From Prolixibacteraceae bacterium (GTDB lineage Bacteria; Bacteroidota; Bacteroidia; Bacteroidales; Prolixibacteraceae), in assembly GCA_019856515.1 (NCBI GenBank), contig CP082230.1:4836001-4900000 (forward strand): a stretch of DNA of 64,000 bases. Reading direction: 5' to 3'. Position 1 is the stretch's first letter. Each line of letters begins with the position of its first letter. This document shows positions 8,595 through 17,502 of the stretch, in pieces. Both the position numbers and the translations under genes were made by a program. The notes under the pieces are model-generated. The model made no database searches. It had not been told where the DNA came from and saw nothing but the letters and a program-made list of their open reading frames with translations.

Positions 8595-10253
8595 GTAACT
8601 ACTCAGGTTCTTCAGATAGGTTTTAACCGACAAAAACTTCAAATACGTTGATTTGGTGTACAATGTTGATAAATAACAATGTATTTGTTGATTACTTTTA
8701 GTTGTTATCTTTTCTATTTTGACCATAAGAATAGATCTTTGCAGGCATGAATAAAGTTGATCGTTTAGAAAAAGAAAACAAGGCATTAAAAGAGCAAGTA
8801 CAATCTTTACTGGCAAAATTAGACATTGTTATGTCGGAGGTAAGAGCTTTGTCAGAAGAAAATGCGATGCTTCATGCTAAGATTAAGACTCTTGAAGATC
8901 AACTATCACGTAGCAAGAAAAATAGTGGTAATAGCAGTTTTCCTCCATCTAGAGATTTATCAACAGTAAAGAAGAACCAATCTCTTCGCAAGAAATCTAA
9001 TAAAAAATCAGGAGGTCAACTTGGTCATAAAGGCATGACTTTATTTCAAGATGCCACACCGACCGATATCGAATCTCATCATCCTTTAGCTAAGTGTAGT
9101 TGTGGAAATAGACTGAATCCTGAGGATGCTAGGTTGCTATGCAAGCGTCAAGTTTTTGATATCCCCCCTGTTATTGAACCTATATGTATTGAGCATCGTC
9201 TTTATGAGAATAGATGCAGTTGTGGACAAATCCATAAAGGAGCTATGCCATCCAATGTTAATGCACCAGTTCAATATGGTCCCAACATACGTTCGCTAAT
9301 TCTTAGTCTGCATATAGAGCACTATATCCCTTTAAATCGGATTAGTTCGCTAGTAGAAGAGCTGACTTCCTATAAAATAGGAGATGGAACTATTGACAAT
9401 ATTTTAAAACATGCAGAAAAGGTATTCACTCCCCTATATGAATCTCTACGTCAATCTATTGAAGATGCCAATATAGTTGGATCTGATGAAACAGGTTGTA
9501 AAATAGATGGCAGTAAAGGATGGATGTGGGTTTGGCAAAATTATGAACTAACTTTTATCACAGCACATAGATCTAGAGGGTATAAAGTTGTGGAAGAAAA
9601 TTTCAAAGATGGATTTACTAATGCTACTTTAGTAAGTGACTGCTATGCTTCTCAACTAAAGACCCCTGCCAAACATTATCAACTATGTCTAGCTCATTTA
9701 CAACGCGAATTAATCTACATAAAGCAACAGACCAATAATAGATGGGCACAAGATATATTAGATCTCTTTTCAGAAGCCATGAAATTAAAACGGGAAGCTG
9801 AAGAAAAAGATTTCCCACTAGATAAGGAAGCATCATTTAAGACCAAATTATTAGAACTTCTGAATATCGACATAAATGACGATCAGCTCGATGAAATCAG
9901 AACATTACGACAACGATTAATAAAGAAAATCGATAGTGTGTTTACTTTCTTAAATCATTATGAAGTACCGTTTGATAATAATGCTTCGGAAAGAGCAATG
10001 CGTAACATCAAGGTAAAACAGAATGTGTCTAAGGGATATCGCACAGAAGAAGGGGCGCAGAGGTATGCCATGTTGCGATCTATAACCGACACATTAAAGA
10101 AACAAGGAAAGAGTGTTCTGAACATGATCGCATATTGGCTATCATGCAATAATGTTAACTTAAGCTGGGAATAGATAATTTTGAAAGTTATCTTCTTGAA
10201 GCTCTATTTAAAATCTAATAGAGGCTAAACTATAATACTACCTGAGTAGTTAC
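8595..10253 (+). mobile_element. IS66-family insertion sequence (single-transposase type)
   Basis: A complete 1659-bp element. Its ends are inverted repeats GTAACTACTCAGGT (8595-8608) and the reverse complement at 10240-10253. It is flanked by a perfect 8-bp target duplication GAATTTAC (8587-8594 and 10254-10261), the duplication length known for IS66. It carries one transposase gene and no tnpA/tnpB accessory ORFs, as in the ISBst12-like branch. Intact ends and transposase suggest a recent, possibly still active, insertion into abiH. Confidence 0.93.
8747..10174 (+). CDS. IS66 family transposase
   Basis: A 475-residue transposase. The N-terminus is a leucine-zipper-like coiled coil (KENKALKEQVQSLLAKL), followed by a KNSGNSSFPPS segment, a Cys-rich zinc-finger region (CSCGN, RCSCGQ at about 115-165) and the DDE core. 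Candidate core residues are the Asp in VGSDETGCK (about 247), the Asp in LVSDCYAS (about 300) and the Glu in FDNNASERAMRNIKVKQNVS (about 412). The length is slightly short but complete for the family. The frame is intact and the element has clean termini, so the protein is probably functional. Confidence 0.95.
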   Translation: MNKVDRLEKENKALKEQVQSLLAKLDIVMSEVRALSEENAMLHAKIKTLEDQLSRSKKNSGNSSFPPSRDLSTVKKNQSLRKKSNKKSGGQLGHKGMTLFQDATPTDIESHHPLAKCSCGNRLNPEDARLLCKRQVFDIPPVIEPICIEHRLYENRCSCGQIHKGAMPSNVNAPVQYGPNIRSLILSLHIEHYIPLNRISSLVEELTSYKIGDGTIDNILKHAEKVFTPLYESLRQSIEDANIVGSDETGCKIDGSKGWMWVWQNYELTFITAHRSRGYKVVEENFKDGFTNATLVSDCYASQLKTPAKHYQLCLAHLQRELIYIKQQTNNRWAQDILDLFSEAMKLKREAEEKDFPLDKEASFKTKLLELLNIDINDDQLDEIRTLRQRLIKKIDSVFTFLNHYEVPFDNNASERAMRNIKVKQNVSKGYRTEEGAQRYAMLRSITDTLKKQGKSVLNMIAYWLSCNNVNLSWE

Positions 10254-10427
10254 GAATTTACTACTATCTTCATTGGATATAAAATTAGAAATACTAGATC
10301 TCAATTTTGTTATTTCTTCAGAGGGATTGTCTTTAAGCTTTGTGTAGTAGTTATAGAAATCGTTATAAGAGGTTTTAAGACCTAGCTGAAGGTCAAAGCC
10401 GTTACCGAGGATGTATAGAATATTCAT
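10254..10427 (-). pseudogene. abiH: AbiH-like protein, N-terminal part (split by IS66)
   Basis: Encodes MNILYILGNGFDLQLGLKTS and continues to residue 58, ending ...SKF exactly at the IS66 boundary. The GNGFD motif is the AbiH N-terminal signature. Codons end precisely at 10254, so removing the element and one 8-bp duplicate joins it in frame with the C-terminal part ending at 7774. In the present sequence translation runs six residues into the IS end and stops at 10230. Confidence 0.85.
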
Positions 10428-10579
10428 AAGCGTAATAACTTTTGGTCTATGTCGATAAAGATAACGATTTTGAATGACTCTATTATATTTTAATTATTTT
10501 TATCCTTACGATTATATTATTTGAAGGTGAGGGGCTGGCAATAACGATAATATCGGTTGAGGTGAATGTATAAGTTTAG

Positions 10580-10744
10580 ATAAAAGATATAGACAGAGAT
10601 CATTTTATTTATGACCTCTTGTTGGCTTATAGTGCTTCTAAAGCAACGATTTCGAAGATCAAGTATTCTGAAAGATATGATTTCTGTGATAATGTATCTT
10701 CTTATAAGGTTGTAGAAAAGGATGATTTAGATATATTATCTTAA
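10580..10744 (+). pseudogene. Remnant of a type IIG restriction-methylation enzyme (N-terminal piece)
   Basis: An open stretch reading DIDRDHFIYDLLLAYSASK, then ATISKIKYSERYDF and ending DDLDILS before TAA (10742-10744). The FIYDLLLAY...KATI core resembles the N-terminal region of Eco57I-like type IIG enzymes (usually FIYDLLLAYGLPKATITRL, recalled, not searched). It is preceded by a stop, has no start codon and lacks the rest of a >1000-residue protein, so it is a scrap. The rest of 10428-10580 is AT-rich and featureless. Confidence 0.5.
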
Positions 10745-10805
10745 TACGTATGATTATATCAAGTAGGAGGAGAGAGAATTAGGAATGGAAACTTGTCCGT
10801 CGTAA

Positions 10806-10964
10806 ATATTCTCTAAAATAAAACAACCATATCTACTTCTTCAAGAACAAGAGACGATAGCCTCATTTCTATCGAAGATCGACCAGCAGTTGGTTGCATT
10901 AGATGGACCGATTGAAGAGAGTGAAAGATTAAAAAAAGGGTTATTGAAGCAAATCTTTGTATAA
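10806..10964 (+). pseudogene. hsdS C-terminal remnant 1
   Basis: The open frame reads KIKQPYLLLQEQETIASFLS, then KIDQQLVALDGPIEESERLK and KGLLKQIFV before TAA. This is the conserved C-terminal end of type I restriction specificity subunits (P..EQ..IA.FLS.ID..I, then KKGLLQ.MFV). There is no start and no target-recognition domain upstream. It marks where an hsdS gene once ended, upstream of the coiled-coil gene at 11069. Confidence 0.7.
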
Positions 10965-11068
10965 TCATTTTGTATAAAGAAAACATAAACTAAAGGTTGA
11001 TTTCATTTGAAATTGACCGTATTAATTAAATCTAACCATGTAATTGATCAAACTAATCTAATTAGACT

Positions 11069-12562
11069 ATGGAGGAACAAATTGACTACCTTAACAACGA
11101 AAGAGTTTTACTTTGGAAAGAGATCGAAGAGATTAAGAATGAACGAGATCAACTCAGGTTGGAAATCGTAAAGATAAATGAAGAGTTAGTAAAGACTTCA
11201 GATGATTACATTAAAGACGCAAGGAGGGATGTTAGCAATACAACACGATCTCTAAATAATGCAAAGGCTAAAGTTAAGGAGATTGAGGCGTTGTTTGAAG
11301 ATGTAGATCTTCAAAAGGTTGAAATAGAAGAGTATAAAGAAAATATCAAAGATCTATTAGATACATCAGAGGAAACATTAGGCTCGATTAAAGAGTTAAA
11401 GGATTGTAATCAATCGATATTTGATGAGTTTAATCAACGTATTGTAGAAGTTAAAGAAACAATTGAATTTGTTGAGAATTACTTATCGGATCATCCTGAT
11501 TTATCTGAGGAGTTGGAGTCTCTTAAAAAGAAAGAAGATGAATTAGATCAAGCTCATAACAAGTCACTTACTCTACAGAAGTCTATTTCAAAGGTCAAAA
11601 ATGAAATTGATAAAGTGAAATTTGAGTTGTTTGGTTTTGAAGAAGAGGATGAGAGTGGTGAAGTGAAGACTCATGAAGGAACTGTTGATGAGTTAAAGAC
11701 AGCATATGATGAATTGAAGAATACAAAGGATTCGTTGCAAAAAGATATAAAGAATACAATTAAAGAATCAAGTGAATCAATTAAACAGTTTAATGATAAC
11801 AATGATACCGAGTTTAAACGTTCGTTAGAAGGATGGAATAAGGAGGCAACGGATGCGAAAGATCAAATTAAAAAACTACTTCCGGAAGCTCTTACTGTAG
11901 GTTTAAGTCATGCGTATTCTGAGAAAAAGAAGTCGGAGGAAAAAAATGAGAATAAATTGCGTTGGCAGTTTATTGGTGGAATTTTTCTTATGATTCTTGT
12001 TTCATGCATTCCATTTTTTGTGAGTTATGATTCATTTAAAAATGGTGTTCCATTGGTAGATGTGATTCAAAGGTTGCCGCGATTAACTTTAGCTATTCTC
12101 CCTCTTTATATACCCGTGATGTGGATCACTTATTCTGCAAATAGAAAACAGAGTTTGGCAAAAAGACTTATTGAGGAGTATTCTCATAAAGAGTCATTAA
12201 GTAAAACATTTGAAGGTTTATCTACTCAAATTTCGAAACTCGATGATGATGTAATAAGTAAAGAGTTGCGTAATAAATTATTATATAACCTTCTTGATGT
12301 AAGCTCTGAGAACCCTGGTAAATTAATCTCAGATTATAATAAAGCAGATCACCCTGTAATGGATGCACTGGACAAGAGTGTAAAATTAGCCAATGCAGTA
12401 GATAGGTTAAATAAGTTTCCAGGGTTAAGCAAAGTAAGTGAAATGATTCATAAACACTCTAAAGATTTATTGTCAGAGGAGAGTGAAAAGATCGAAAAGG
12501 GAATGTCTCTTGTTAATGATGAGAAAGAGGACGAAGATGAGGGGGGCGAAAAGGAGTCGTAG
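11069..12562 (+). CDS. Coiled-coil two-TM membrane protein in a restriction locus
   Basis: A 497-residue protein that I cannot assign to a named family. Residues 1-290 are almost continuous charged heptad-like helix (LNNERVLLWKEIEEIKNERD onward), predicting a long coiled coil. Two hydrophobic segments follow at about 308-325 (FIGGIFLMILVSCIPFFV) and 343-362 (LTLAILPLYIPVMWITYSA). Then comes a conserved-looking cytoplasmic tail with RLIEEYSHKESLSKTFEGLS and a Glu/Asp-rich end. No signal peptide. It lies between two hsdS C-terminal scraps and ahead of TIR-like and hsdR genes, all on the plus strand, which suggests a defence role at the inner membrane. Codon use is AT-rich like its neighbours. 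The function is unknown. Confidence 0.85.
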   Translation: MEEQIDYLNNERVLLWKEIEEIKNERDQLRLEIVKINEELVKTSDDYIKDARRDVSNTTRSLNNAKAKVKEIEALFEDVDLQKVEIEEYKENIKDLLDTSEETLGSIKELKDCNQSIFDEFNQRIVEVKETIEFVENYLSDHPDLSEELESLKKKEDELDQAHNKSLTLQKSISKVKNEIDKVKFELFGFEEEDESGEVKTHEGTVDELKTAYDELKNTKDSLQKDIKNTIKESSESIKQFNDNNDTEFKRSLEGWNKEATDAKDQIKKLLPEALTVGLSHAYSEKKKSEEKNENKLRWQFIGGIFLMILVSCIPFFVSYDSFKNGVPLVDVIQRLPRLTLAILPLYIPVMWITYSANRKQSLAKRLIEEYSHKESLSKTFEGLSTQISKLDDDVISKELRNKLLYNLLDVSSENPGKLISDYNKADHPVMDALDKSVKLANAVDRLNKFPGLSKVSEMIHKHSKDLLSEESEKIEKGMSLVNDEKEDEDEGGEKES

Positions 12563-12565
12563 ACA

Positions 12566-12658
12566 ATGAAGACAGTTCAGCAGGTGGCCCCATTCGTTAA
12601 ACAGATTGAAGAGAGTAGTAGATTCAAAAAAGGGTTATTACAACAGATGTTTGTGTGA
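12566..12658 (+). pseudogene. hsdS C-terminal remnant 2
   Basis: A 30-codon frame, MKTVQQVAPF then VKQIEESSRFKKGLLQQMFV and TGA. The last 20 residues match the conserved end of type I specificity subunits and nearly repeat remnant 1 (EESERLKKGLLKQIFV). The two scraps flank the coiled-coil gene as direct copies, as expected if that gene had been inserted next to, or recombined through, hsdS. It begins 3 nt after the coiled-coil stop codon. Confidence 0.65.
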
Positions 12659-12697
12659 TTTCGGATTAATCGATATTAAAATTAATATATAAAGCTT

Positions 12698-13462
12698 ATG
12701 ATCTTTTTAAGTTACCATTCAAAGGATAAAGGTGTTGTTGTGCCTATTGCAGAACGTTTGATAAGGATTTATGGACAGGACAATGTGACCTGTGACTGTT
12801 GGTCGAGGCGACCAGGGTATGATTTGATTAAAAAGATGAAGAAAGGCATCGACAAAGATTGCTGTGTGTTTATCTTTTTAACTCCTAATAGTATGAAAAA
12901 CCCAATGGAGTTGGCGAAGTGGCAAAACGCGTTAGTGATATCAAGTCAGGAGCAATGTCTTACGATTCCTGTGATATCTAGTAAGGAAGAGGTGCCCATG
13001 TCTTTTCCTAGCGATTCTTATATCGATCTGAATTGTAGTGATAAGGAGATGGTAATGCTACAGATGATACAAGTTGTTAGAGATCATAGTGGGGAAGGGA
13101 GCTCTAATTTGGTTTATACTAAGGAGTATGTGTCGGATAGTGAGGTGATTATTACCCTTAAAGCTATGTGTCGCTTGGAAGAACCTTGTCGTTTTTTGTT
13201 TCTGACCACTTTAGGGCGGAATGAGATGAAGGTCACTCCGGTTGTTGAATCGATGTTGTTGTTGCGACATTTTATGGAAGATCTAGGGGATAACACGGAA
13301 AATATAAATGGCATGTTTGTAGAAATCAATGAAGAGGTTGATCCTGACTATCCTGTGAGGTTTAGGGTGAAGAATCCCAAAGGCGATAAGATCATTGTTA
13401 CGGGAATACTTCATCAAGAAAGCAATAGGGAGTGGTCAAGACTTCCTCTCGAAAGCAAGTAA
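12698..13462 (+). CDS. TIR-like domain protein of a defence locus
   Basis: A 254-residue protein. Residues 1-110 have the TIR/SEFIR layout: strand A IFLSYHSKDK, a helix, the CDCWSRRPGYDLIKKMKKGI segment (the BB-loop and helix region) and CVFIFLTPNSMKNP. Bacterial TIR proteins sense infection and cleave NAD+, or act as scaffolds. The usual catalytic Glu position, in a (W)xxxEWxxAL context, appears here as AKWQNAL, with Lys74 where Glu is expected and Glu71 three residues earlier, so activity is uncertain. Residues 125-254 are an unrecognised mixed alpha/beta region. The gene follows hsdS remnant 2 and ends 30 bases before the preferred hsdR start, suggesting co-transcription. Confidence 0.75.
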   Translation: MIFLSYHSKDKGVVVPIAERLIRIYGQDNVTCDCWSRRPGYDLIKKMKKGIDKDCCVFIFLTPNSMKNPMELAKWQNALVISSQEQCLTIPVISSKEEVPMSFPSDSYIDLNCSDKEMVMLQMIQVVRDHSGEGSSNLVYTKEYVSDSEVIITLKAMCRLEEPCRFLFLTTLGRNEMKVTPVVESMLLLRHFMEDLGDNTENINGMFVEINEEVDPDYPVRFRVKNPKGDKIIVTGILHQESNREWSRLPLESK

Positions 13463-13491
13463 TCATAAAATCAACCAATCCAATCCAAACT

Positions 13492-16400
13492 ATGAACTAT
13501 ACAACCAAAAGTACTCCTGATACGAAAGAGTTGGTGCGATCGCAGTTGCCAGCCTTAAAGCAGTTGGTGAAGATGGGCTATCGCTATCTGTCTCCTGTGG
13601 AGGTGATGGAGATGCGAGGCCATAAAACCAGCGGTGTGCTGCTGGAAGGGGTTTTGCTAGAGTGGCTTTCGGCCAATAATCATATTGTGCAGCGAGGGGA
13701 TCGATATGATTTTGAAGAGGGTAAATTACGAGAGGCGGTACGTCTTTTGAAGAATTTTAGTACGACCGAAGGATATATGAAAGCCAATGCGTTTGTGTAT
13801 GATATGCTTACGATGGGGGTTGATATTTCTCAAACGATAGAAGGGGATAGTAAAGACCGTCCGCTAAAATATATCGATTGGGACTGTTGGGAGAACAACG
13901 TGTTTCATGTGACCGAGGAGTATTCGGTGATGAGAGATGGAATGGATGAGACTTATCGCCCCGATATTGTGGTGTTTGTAAATGGTATTCCACTGGTGGT
14001 GATAGAGTGTAAGCGTCCGGGTGGCACAGGGGCTAAGTCGCCTATTACTTTGGGGATTGAACAGCATATACGAAACCAACAGCGCGATGGGATACGTAGC
14101 TTATACTACTATTCTCAACTGCTCTTTTCGTTGTCGGGAACAGAAGGGAAGTATGGCACTTCGGGGACGCCAGAGGAGTTTTGGAGTGTTTGGAAAGAGG
14201 TGTTTTTGAGTGTTGAGGAGAAACAGGCCTATTACCAAAAGTTGGATGCGCTGTTGTCACAACCCTTGGAGTTGCAGGAGGAGCGAGCCATATATGCCCA
14301 ACGTGAATATCTAAAAGAAGATAGTGGTACGGCAAGTGGTCAAGAGCGTTTGCTCTACCGTTTGATGCAACCTAAGGTCTTGTTAGATTTCATACGTAAT
14401 TATACTCTGTTTGATAAGGGAGTGAAGAAGGTCGCCCGTTATCAGCAGTATGCTGTCATTGGAGAGGCGATGTTACGAATAGAGCAATTGGACCGAAATG
14501 GACAGCGTCAAGGCGGGGTTGTTTGGCATACACAAGGGAGTGGTAAATCGCTTACGATGGTGATGTTGGCACAGTTGATTGCGAGAAGCAGTGATCTTAT
14601 TCCTCGTGCTAAGATTATCTTGGTGACGGACAGAGTGGATTTGGATAAACAGATCACTGACACTTTTAAGCATTGTGGGATAGATACCATTCGTGCAACC
14701 AGTGGTATTCATCTTGCTACGTTGGTTAAAGAGAAGAAGAAGGTGGTGATCACTACGATTGTCGATAAGTTTGAGAATGCAGTTCGTAATACGAAACCAG
14801 ATCCTTCGGAGGATGTCATTGTGATGATCGATGAGGCCCATCGAAGTCAATATGGCGGTCGCTTTGTGGAGATGCAACGTCTTTTTCCCAATGCCTGTTT
14901 CTTGGCATTTACGGGAACTCCCTTGATGAAGGAGGAGAAGACAAAGAATAAGTTTGGTAGTTATATCGGCAAGCCTTATACAATGGAGGCCGCTGTGGAG
15001 GATGGTGCGGTGGTCCCTTTGGTGTATGAAGGGCGTATGGTGCCTGTGATGGCAAACGACAAAGCATTTGAGGCACAAGTGGAGCGTGTGATTGGAGATC
15101 TTGATGAAGAGGTGCAGGTGGTGTTGCGTAATAAAGTGATGACGTTGAATCGTTTGAAAGCGACCGATTCGATGCTTCGAGAGATTGCCATGGATATTAG
15201 TGATCACTATGTGAAGAATATCCAGACTTCGAATCCGCAAGGGAAGGCCAAGGCACAGTTGGTGGCGCCTACAATTGCTACTGCTCTGAAGTATAAGAGA
15301 TATATTGAGGAGTATAGAAAAGTGACGTGTGCCGTGGTGGTGTCCGAAACAGACAATAGAGAAGGGGCGCAGAGTGTTTTAAGTGAGGGTGATCTAAAGG
15401 CAGAGGAGAAGGCATTTTTTAAGTGGGTGAAGGATGAGTTTGGAAATATGAAGAACTACACCGAAAGGATTACGGATAACTTTAAGAATGGGAACAAGCC
15501 AGAGATACTGATTGTGGTTGCGAAGTTGTTGACGGGTTTTGATGCACCATGTGATACCGCGTTGTATTTGTGTCGTAGTTTGAAGGAACATACGTTATTG
15601 CAAGCAGCAGCACGAGTGAATAGACTGTTTCCTGGGAAAGATTATGGCTTTATCGTGGATTATTGGGGTAACCTGAAGAATTGGCAGGAGGCCAAAGAGA
15701 TGTATACGGATTTAGGAGATCTGGAAAAGGAGGACTTGGAACGTATGGAAGGCACTCTTACTCCTGTGAATGATTTGGTGCGCGATTTGCCAGAGCGTCA
15801 TGATGAGTTGCTTCGATTGTTTGCTCAAAGAGGGGCAAAGGATCGGGATTATAATAGCTACTCTGAGCTGTTGGCAGAGGAGACATTAAGAGAGAAGTTT
15901 TATGATGCTTTGCTTGCTTTTTCTAAGTTGTTGAAGGTCTGTATGGCTTCGGTATATTTTGTGAATAACACTCCTGCTGAAGAGATCGAGAGGTATAAAA
16001 AAGATCTGAAGTTCTTTGTGGTGTTACGTAACGATGTACGTTTTCGTTATGGGGATGAGCACGACTATAGTTCATATGAATATCAATTGGAGCAGTTGAT
16101 GAATCAATATGTGTTACCAGAAGGGACTACCATTCAGTTGACTAAGAGAGTGAATTTGCATGATGATGAGGCTTATATGAAGGCTTATGAAGCACGTTAT
16201 GGAAAAGCAGGAAAAGCAGACGTTATTGCGAGTAAGATAAAGAAGAATATCTCCATTCGTATGGATGAAGATGCAGCCTATTATAAAAATATTGGTGAAC
16301 AGCTGAAAGAGTTGGTGGCTCTGTATAGAGCCGATCGAATTGGAGAGTTGGATTACCTAGACCAAGTAGAGCAGTTGGAGTCAGAGGTGAGAGAGAAAGA

Positions 16401-16755
16401 AGCGGGGATGGAGAGGGCCGACAATGGAGTTCCAAGTAGTGTAAGAGAACATCCGAGTGTCTTCCCTTTCTTCCGATTGAGTGAGGAGAATTGGAACGAT
16501 ATTCAAGATAGAGACGGATTTCATGCTGCATTGGCACTAAAGACAGAAGAGGTGGTGTTTGAGAAGATCTATTTTGACGATCAAGTGCGAGTGGATTGGG
16601 TGGGTAATATCGATATTGAAAATGCTTTTAAACAGCAGTTGGAAGATGTTGTGTTTGATCTGCTTGAACCTTATGAAGGGAAGCGTGTTGATTGGAATAG
16701 GATCGATGATTATATTCGAGAGGTTCTACGAAATGTGAAAGCAAATCATCAATAA
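13492..16755 (+). CDS. hsdR: Type I restriction enzyme R subunit (HsdR)
   Basis: Motor and nuclease subunit of a type I restriction-modification complex, 1087 residues from the chosen ATG. The PD-(D/E)xK nuclease is DIVVFVNGIPLVVIECKR at about residues 157-175. The SF2 translocase has Walker A TQGSGKSLT (about 346-354), the DEAH box IDEAHRSQYGG (about 446), motif III FTGTPL, and later LTGFDAP and AARVNR. An upstream ATG at 13432 would overlap the TIR gene by 31 nt; the ATG at 13492 is preferred because MNYTTK... matches the usual HsdR N-terminus and avoids the overlap. No hsdM is present and hsdS survives only as scraps, so any function would need partners encoded elsewhere. GC is higher than in the flanking accessory genes. 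Confidence 0.95.
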   Translation: MNYTTKSTPDTKELVRSQLPALKQLVKMGYRYLSPVEVMEMRGHKTSGVLLEGVLLEWLSANNHIVQRGDRYDFEEGKLREAVRLLKNFSTTEGYMKANAFVYDMLTMGVDISQTIEGDSKDRPLKYIDWDCWENNVFHVTEEYSVMRDGMDETYRPDIVVFVNGIPLVVIECKRPGGTGAKSPITLGIEQHIRNQQRDGIRSLYYYSQLLFSLSGTEGKYGTSGTPEEFWSVWKEVFLSVEEKQAYYQKLDALLSQPLELQEERAIYAQREYLKEDSGTASGQERLLYRLMQPKVLLDFIRNYTLFDKGVKKVARYQQYAVIGEAMLRIEQLDRNGQRQGGVVWHTQGSGKSLTMVMLAQLIARSSDLIPRAKIILVTDRVDLDKQITDTFKHCGIDTIRATSGIHLATLVKEKKKVVITTIVDKFENAVRNTKPDPSEDVIVMIDEAHRSQYGGRFVEMQRLFPNACFLAFTGTPLMKEEKTKNKFGSYIGKPYTMEAAVEDGAVVPLVYEGRMVPVMANDKAFEAQVERVIGDLDEEVQVVLRNKVMTLNRLKATDSMLREIAMDISDHYVKNIQTSNPQGKAKAQLVAPTIATALKYKRYIEEYRKVTCAVVVSETDNREGAQSVLSEGDLKAEEKAFFKWVKDEFGNMKNYTERITDNFKNGNKPEILIVVAKLLTGFDAPCDTALYLCRSLKEHTLLQAAARVNRLFPGKDYGFIVDYWGNLKNWQEAKEMYTDLGDLEKEDLERMEGTLTPVNDLVRDLPERHDELLRLFAQRGAKDRDYNSYSELLAEETLREKFYDALLAFSKLLKVCMASVYFVNNTPAEEIERYKKDLKFFVVLRNDVRFRYGDEHDYSSYEYQLEQLMNQYVLPEGTTIQLTKRVNLHDDEAYMKAYEARYGKAGKADVIASKIKKNISIRMDEDAAYYKNIGEQLKELVALYRADRIGELDYLDQVEQLESEVREKEAGMERADNGVPSSVREHPSVFPFFRLSEENWNDIQDRDGFHAALALKTEEVVFEKIYFDDQVRVDWVGNIDIENAFKQQLEDVVFDLLEPYEGKRVDWNRIDDYIREVLRNVKANHQ

Positions 16756-17472
16756 ATGAGTGAAAAGATAGCGTGGCAATGTGGAGGAAGAGAAGTCTCT
16801 GTGGAGGTAATACGGGGCAATAGAAAGCATGCAGGATTGGAAGTGGAAGTTTCGGGTGTTGTGCGACTGAAAGTTCCTGAAAAGGCTTCTATTGAGCAAG
16901 TAGAGAGGTTGTTGGAGAAGAAAAGAGATTGGCTGCGAAAGCAACTTAATGAGTTGGTGGATCAGCCTATGCCTCCATCGGTGAAACGCTATGTTAGTGG
17001 AGAGTGTTTTATGTTGTATGGCAAGAGTCTTCGCCTGAAGGTGAAGCCTATAAACTTTGAGATGGTGAAGCTAGAGGGAGGATATCTCACTCTTTATTTA
17101 GGAAAAGAGGCCACTAAAGCTCGTGCGGCACAGTTGGTGGATCGATGGTATCTGAATAGGGCAAAAAAGGATATCAGACCGATGTTTGAGGAGCAATGGA
17201 AACGATGTTGTCGAACTCTGGCTACGAATAAAGAGGTGACCATGGAGTTTCGTAAGATGGAAAGACGTTGGGGTAGTTGTAGTGTGGAAGGTAAGATTCT
17301 ATTGAATCCCTCTTTGGTTCAGGCTCCATTACATTGTATACGCTATGTGATTGTACATGAACTGTGTCATGTGAAGTATCATCACCATGGCCCTCAATTC
17401 TACGCTTTGTTGGATCGTCTTTTGCCTGATTGGAGGGTAAGTAAAAATGAATTGGATCGAATGGAGTTTTAG
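16756..17472 (+). CDS. YgjP-like (DUF45/M48-type) metallopeptidase
   Basis: A 238-residue protein with the zinc-peptidase motif HELCHVKYHHHGPQFY at about residues 201-216 (HExxH plus a downstream His), preceded by the family signature MERRWGSCS and LNPSLVQAP. Its ATG follows the hsdR stop codon with no gap, so it is translationally coupled to hsdR. YgjP-like proteins commonly follow hsdR in type I loci of many bacteria (recalled), where their role is unproven. It is the last gene before the right-hand R2 repeat array, which starts about 30 bases after the stop codon. Confidence 0.9.
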   Translation: MSEKIAWQCGGREVSVEVIRGNRKHAGLEVEVSGVVRLKVPEKASIEQVERLLEKKRDWLRKQLNELVDQPMPPSVKRYVSGECFMLYGKSLRLKVKPINFEMVKLEGGYLTLYLGKEATKARAAQLVDRWYLNRAKKDIRPMFEEQWKRCCRTLATNKEVTMEFRKMERRWGSCSVEGKILLNPSLVQAPLHCIRYVIVHELCHVKYHHHGPQFYALLDRLLPDWRVSKNELDRMEF

Positions 17473-17502
17473 TTTGGACCAGGGGAGAGGGATGACGTAT
17501 CA

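Noticed and set aside
8571..8816. An 81-codon ORF crossing the left end of the IS66 element
   Set aside because: It spans the insertion boundary and opposes the transposase; it arises by chance.
14473..15240. A 255-codon minus-strand ORF within hsdR
   Set aside because: It is a shadow of the intact hsdR frame: His/Leu-rich with no family resemblance, and hsdR has all catalytic motifs.
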